Part shown: in pieces, positions 60,402-64,000 of the stretch
Layout: each line of letters starts with the position of its first letter
Numbering within the stretch: the stretch's first letter is position 1
DNA from: CAVYPR01 sp963770505
GTDB lineage: Bacteria; Actinomycetota; Acidimicrobiia; Acidimicrobiales; RAAP-2
DNA length: 64,000 nt
NCBI GenBank assembly: GCA_963770505.1
Contig: CAVYPR010000006.1
Location: 248,001-312,000 of the forward strand
Direction: 5' to 3'
Position numbers and translations under genes: made by a program
Notes under the pieces: model-generated
What the model saw: only the letters and a program-made list of their open reading frames with translations
The model's database searches: none
Told to the model about the DNA's origin: nothing

Positions 60402-61519
60402 ACGCCGATCGGAATCGGCAGCGCGTGACGAGTCCCGACCTTGCTGGTGCACGCCACCAACCGTGACGCCGTGATCGCACCAATAAGCCGAACCGTCCGC
60501 CATCCACCACTCCGCCCATAACGCGTCGCTTCTGTGGGCACGTTCCGGCCTGTCTTACACCGAAAGCTTGCTCCTGCGAGCGTCGCACCCAATTGAGATT
60601 CGACTCGCCGTCCAAGCACTCCGTATTTCGGAGCAGGCGGCCATCGGCAACGCTCGCGGTGGCAAGCTGCCGCCGCCAGTACAGGTCGGTTGCCAGCTGG
60701 TGGCGAAAAGCCAATCTGGCGGCCTTGTTAGCCGAATCCGCCTGACAGTTCCCGACGGTTGTGATGGCAGCTGTCGGGCTACCGGCTCGCCCAAGCGTGT
60801 GGGTAGCGAAGAGGGTGCTCCAGCGGGAACCAGTCTGCGCCACCTCGGACTTTCAGTCGAGATTCTTGGCCTGCGCGTGTGCTCGCCCACGGAGGGCACA
60901 AGTGGTATCCGCGCCGGCACGTGTGACAGATGTGAGACTTATCGGGTGAAACCATCGGCACTGTTGGAGCGTCCAGTGGCCGACGAAGTGTCCGGCACGC
61001 TCGAGTGCGAGGGCGAGTCCATGCGGATGAGTGCGAGCCTCGGTGACGAACCGGAATTGTCTCCACTGGGCCCCGATACGCCCTCGCTGCTCATCTGGTA
61101 GCTGGGCCGCCGCCGCTGGGGGCGAGTTTCACCTTGCTGGGCGTCTTCCCGTGACCCGCTCGCTTGGCAAAAGAACATCTGTACGCGTCTCAGACCGCCG
61201 GGATTGGGTCACAGCCCACACTGTCTCCGGTCCGCTGCGGGGACCAAGATGCGACGGGGTTGATTCCAACACCGGTCTGGAACCGGCTGCCAAGCTCAAC
61301 GAAGGTCCGCCTGCCAAATGACGGTCGTTTCGCCCCTATCTTGATGAGGACAAGAACCCGCTGCCGTGACAAGGAGGGTCGACCTGATGGACATCTGTAC
61401 TCTCAACAATGAGGTTGAGATGCTGGCGCTAGGAATCGGCGCTTTCCAGACGCCACCTATCTCCGACCTTCTATACCAATGTGAGCCGTACCATACGAGG
61501 TGAATTGAAGGAGAACTCC
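60402..61519. other. 1.1-kb stretch with no supported gene
   Basis: By eye GC is lower than in the core. Open frames exist on both strands (for example 60568-61101 plus), but their translations lack motifs and have mixed composition. None has a ribosome site or -10 box at the recurrent spacing. It could be decayed accessory DNA. I see no tRNA, array or clear repeat. Confidence 0.5.
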
Positions 61520-62194
61520 ATGCCCAGACTGCTGGTGCGCAACTTCTCAATCTCGCTCGACGGTTATGCCGCGGGACCTCACCAGGACCTCGATAGCCCG
61601 CTCGGAGTGGGGGGCGGACGACTCCACGAATGGATCTTCGCCACTCGCAGCGGGGCTCAGATGATCGGCGTGGACGGCGGCAAGGAGGGACTAGACGATG
61701 AGTTCTTCTCGCACCGGGGAGCCGGTGTTGGAGCCACCATCATGGGCCGAAATATGTTCGGCCCGATACGTGGCCCTTGGGGAACGAGCGACTGGACCGG
61801 CTGGTGGGGAGAGAATCCTCCCTTTCATCATCCGGTCTTCGTCCTCACGCACCACCCGCGTCCACCAATCGAGAAGGAAGGGGGAACCACCTTCCATTTC
61901 GTCGACGGCGGGATCGACGTAGCTCTCCGCACAGCGTTTGAAGCTGCGGCTGGCCGCGATGTTCTGGTGGGGGGCGGTGCGACCACCGTTCGGCAGTACC
62001 TCAGCGCGAGGCGTATTGATGAATTGCATCTTGCAATCGTGCCCGTGTTGCTCGGTTGCGGGGAACGACCCTTCGACGATTCCGGACATAGCGCCGACAA
62101 CTATCGCTGCGTGGAACACGTGTGTTCGCCAGCCGTCACCCACGTCCGCCTCATACGGAACGACTGCGATGACGCCCAAGAGCTCCATAAATGA
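61520..62194 (+). CDS. Dihydrofolate reductase-like (RibD C-domain) protein
   Basis: This 224-residue protein has VRNFSISLDGYAAGPHQDLD at the start and GATIMGRNMFGPIRGPW as the nucleotide loop. VFVLTHHPRPPIEKEGGTTF, GRDVLVGGGATTVRQYL and IDELHLAIVPVLLGCGERPF follow. These are blocks of the RibD C-domain/DHFR superfamily. Such proteins are NADPH-dependent reductases of unknown substrate and are often carried in accessory regions. The ATG has GAAGGAGA at a proper distance. The N-terminal extension upstream (13 codons) is rejected. Confidence 0.88.
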   Translation: MPRLLVRNFSISLDGYAAGPHQDLDSPLGVGGGRLHEWIFATRSGAQMIGVDGGKEGLDDEFFSHRGAGVGATIMGRNMFGPIRGPWGTSDWTGWWGENPPFHHPVFVLTHHPRPPIEKEGGTTFHFVDGGIDVALRTAFEAAAGRDVLVGGGATTVRQYLSARRIDELHLAIVPVLLGCGERPFDDSGHSADNYRCVEHVCSPAVTHVRLIRNDCDDAQELHK

Positions 62195-62384
62195 GGGAAT
62201 GGGGGCCTTCAATGAGGCCACCTGGGCACTGTCCCCGACATGCCGCGACGGGTCGCGGACACCACCATCGGTAGGGGACGGTGTTCGTCCGGAGGGAGCA
62301 GGACCCTATGGGGCCGTGGATTCTTGACGTGCAACGTGGCGTTGTCAGGCCCGCTCCAGCCCATCGTGTGCGATGGAACCGGGT
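62195..62384. other. Short gap between the DHFR-like and GNAT genes
   Basis: The two genes converge here. No clear terminator hairpin with a T run was found. Confidence 0.4.
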
Positions 62385-62879
62385 TTACACGACCAGGTGC
62401 CGCTGATACCAAGTGCCGGGTCGGTCGCCGAACATTGCGGGGTCCGCGGGACCATCCGGGACGAACCCGGCCTTGATCAGCACCTTCTGGGACGCGACGT
62501 TGTCGACGGTGGTTGCCGCTCTCAGAGTGCGCAGCCCGTACCGCTGGGCCGCGACCCGGCACAGTTCCTGCACGGTCGCAGTCGCCACTCCACGACCAGC
62601 GACGTCCTGCGCGACCCGGTACCCAAGGACGGCCGTGCCATCTTCGAGATCGCGCAGGTTGAACAGGCCGAGAACCGTCCCGTCTTCACTGATCAGCACG
62701 TGGAAGATGCAGGTGCCAGCCTCCTGCTCTGCAAGCAGCTCGTTGTACGACTTGTCGAAATAGTCGAAGAACTCCTCGCCGCGGTCAGAAATAAATTTGG
62801 CGAAGTAGGCGCGGTTCGTCAACTCGAAAGCCAATACAGCCGGGGCGTGGTCGGAGCGCAAGCGCTGCAACTCGGGCAC
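62385..62879 (-). CDS. GNAT acetyltransferase
   Basis: This 164-residue protein has RLRSDHAPAVLAFELTNRAY, the beta-strand LGLFNLRDLEDGTAVLGYRV, the acetyl-CoA loop VAGRGVATATVQELC, and RAATTVDNVASQKVLIKAGF. This is the RimJ/RimL-like subtype, which in accessory DNA often acetylates drugs or small molecules. The GTG start lies 6 nt behind a TAGGGT box, as for many core genes. Confidence 0.86.
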   Translation of the reverse strand: MPELQRLRSDHAPAVLAFELTNRAYFAKFISDRGEEFFDYFDKSYNELLAEQEAGTCIFHVLISEDGTVLGLFNLRDLEDGTAVLGYRVAQDVAGRGVATATVQELCRVAAQRYGLRTLRAATTVDNVASQKVLIKAGFVPDGPADPAMFGDRPGTWYQRHLVV

Positions 62880-62885
62880 GGGCCA

Positions 62886-62891
62886 ACCCTA
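62886..62891 (-). promoter_or_regulatory. -10 box of the GNAT gene
   Basis: It reads TAGGGT on the minus strand, 6 nt before the GTG start. Confidence 0.45.
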
Positions 62892-63247
62892 ATCAGGGAG
62901 ACGCCCGAACCGCTTGGCGATTCTCTCAGCGCCGATCGATGCGACGCTACGAAGTCATTCCTACCTCGCACCGAAGCGCCGCAGGGACGTGCCCATGACC
63001 CGGCAGGAGGCATCCAGACGACACTTCGCGGCCGGAGGACGCTCCTATCACTTGTCAAGCCCCTTCTGGGGTGGCTGGGAGTGAGAACAGCGGGCAGAAC
63101 AATGACGAGCCACTCGAAGAGGGCATGCTCTTATGAGGCCACACGTTCAGAGATCGGTAGGGTCCGGGCCGCGGGTCGGCAGGTCCTTCCGAAGGTCAAC
63201 CCTGTCGGGTGACAGTTATGGGGTGAGCCAAACCCGCGGCCGCGGAA
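62892..63247. other. Gap between GNAT and IS110-type genes
   Basis: There is no supported gene in about 355 bp. The IS110 end must lie near the transposase stop at 63248, but IS110 elements lack clear inverted repeats, so I could not place it. Confidence 0.4.
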
Positions 63248-64000
63248 TCAGCCACGCGGGAGGCGGCGGTAGACCTCTCGGGCGACGTAGCGCTTGAGAA
63301 TTCGGATTACCTCGAGCTTGGAGCGACCCTCTTTCACGCGGCGCTCGAAGTAGACACGGGTCTCGGGGTCATGGGCGATCCGCACCAGGACGATCCGCCA
63401 CAGTGCGCTATTCGCGTGGCGATCCCCGCCGCGGTCAAGACGGTGGCGCCCGGACTTGCCTGATGACGCGGGGATCGGTGCCACACCGCACATATGCGCC
63501 CAGGCGGCCTCTGAGCGAAGGCGTTCGGGGTTGTCGCCGGCGGTGACCAAGAGTGCGGCCGCCGTGTCGTGACCAACACCGAAGAGCGCGAGGAGCTCGG
63601 GGGCTGCGGCGTTGACGAGCGCCTCGAGCCGCCTGTCGAGTTCGGCCAGCTCCTCGTCCAAAGACAGCACCCGGTGGGCGAGTGAGGAGAGCGAGGCCTT
63701 GGTGGCGGCAGTGACCGGATCCCCCGACTGCGAAGGTCGCAGGGAAGCTGCCGTGTCCACCAGCGCCTGGATCCTTAGGCCCCTAAGCCGTTGATTGAGC
63801 TGGTCAGGGGCGGTGATCACCAGGTGGCGCATCTGGACGATCGCCTTCGTGCGGGCCTGGCGAGCAGAGCGCTTGGCGACAACGAGGACTCGGATGGCTT
63901 CGACTGCACCGGTGCGCTCCTTGGGGACATTCCTCGCTCGGCCGCCGAGAGCCGCCCGAGCCGCCTCGACGGCGTCGAGGGGATCGGACTTGCCAGATCG
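63248..64000 (-). CDS. IS110-family transposase (DEDD type), 5' end beyond the window
   Basis: At least 251 residues are visible and the frame continues past the right edge. The first visible part, GKSDPLDAVEAARAALGGRA, holds the Asp residues of the DEDD/RuvC-like catalytic domain. The C-terminal half is Transposase_20: LFGVGHDTAAALLVTAGDNP, AHMCGVAPIPASSGKSGRHR, and DRGGDRHANSALWRIVLVRI. It is intact over the visible length. It marks a second mobile element in the mobile-rich end. Confidence 0.9.
   Translation of the reverse strand, partial: RSGKSDPLDAVEAARAALGGRARNVPKERTGAVEAIRVLVVAKRSARQARTKAIVQMRHLVITAPDQLNQRLRGLRIQALVDTAASLRPSQSGDPVTAATKASLSSLAHRVLSLDEELAELDRRLEALVNAAAPELLALFGVGHDTAAALLVTAGDNPERLRSEAAWAHMCGVAPIPASSGKSGRHRLDRGGDRHANSALWRIVLVRIAHDPETRVYFERRVKEGRSKLEVIRILKRYVAREVYRRLPRG

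Noticed and set aside
60304..60843. A 179-residue minus-strand frame and a 177-residue plus-strand frame (60568-61101) in the gene-poor stretch
   Set aside because: Neither shows a motif, start signal or coherent composition.

Overview
The window is a GC-rich actinobacterial chromosome segment. Two very short ribosomal protein genes, bS22 and bL37, which are known from actinobacterial ribosomes, support that. So does the gene order: glmU-prs-rplY-pth-mfd-(SurA-like)-mazG and metG-tatD-(wall protein)-rsmA-ispE echo the Mycobacterium tuberculosis Rv1007-Rv1021 neighbourhood. Many genes look leaderless, with a TANNNT box 6 to 10 nt before an ATG or GTG. A class such as Acidimicrobiia is plausible but is my inference.

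Positions 1-11.5 kb hold a long minus-strand housekeeping operon (GlmU-like enzyme, PRPP synthetase, L25, peptidyl-tRNA hydrolase, Mfd, SurA-like protein, MazG). An alpha/beta hydrolase, a small membrane protein and tRNA-Gln follow. Positions 11.6-13.7 kb encode a two-component system. Positions 14-21 kb hold isoprenoid, rRNA-modification and translation genes (ispE, rsmA, an RlpA-like wall protein, tatD, metG, rsmI) and the two tiny ribosomal genes. Positions 21-30.6 kb are mixed metabolic genes (phosphodiesterase, DinB protein, lipoprotein, YchF, PfkB kinase, aminopeptidase N, Mn/Ca-type transporter).

Positions 30.7-34 kb hold a tight three-gene set: glycosyltransferase, methyltransferase and an alpha/alpha-barrel protein. 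Positions 34.1-36.9 kb hold a two-gene metal unit: a soluble PRC/MgtE_N/CBS protein followed by an Nramp-type transporter whose metal-site motifs are altered. Positions 37-51 kb are catabolic and export genes: two acyl-CoA dehydrogenases, two MFS exporters with a MarR regulator and clear operator, a NifU-domain protein, a FAH hydrolase, a P450, a putative RHH regulator behind a triple TTAC repeat, a broken metallo-beta-lactamase gene and acetyl-CoA synthetase. Positions 50.8-54.7 kb hold a secreted Asp-box protein, a membrane/SCO1 fusion, a zinc anti-sigma factor and the wreck of its ECF sigma gene.

From tRNA-Arg (54.8 kb) to the end the character changes. By eye GC falls, genes become sparse and mobile DNA dominates. 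An IS256-family element with intact inverted repeats and an 8-bp target duplication has a second element inserted in its transposase gene. That second element has perfect 34-bp inverted repeats and three overlapping tyrosine recombinase genes (a recombinase-in-trio, RIT, layout), all frame-disrupted. A DUF3892 gene, a DHFR-like gene, a GNAT gene and a partial IS110-family transposase follow.
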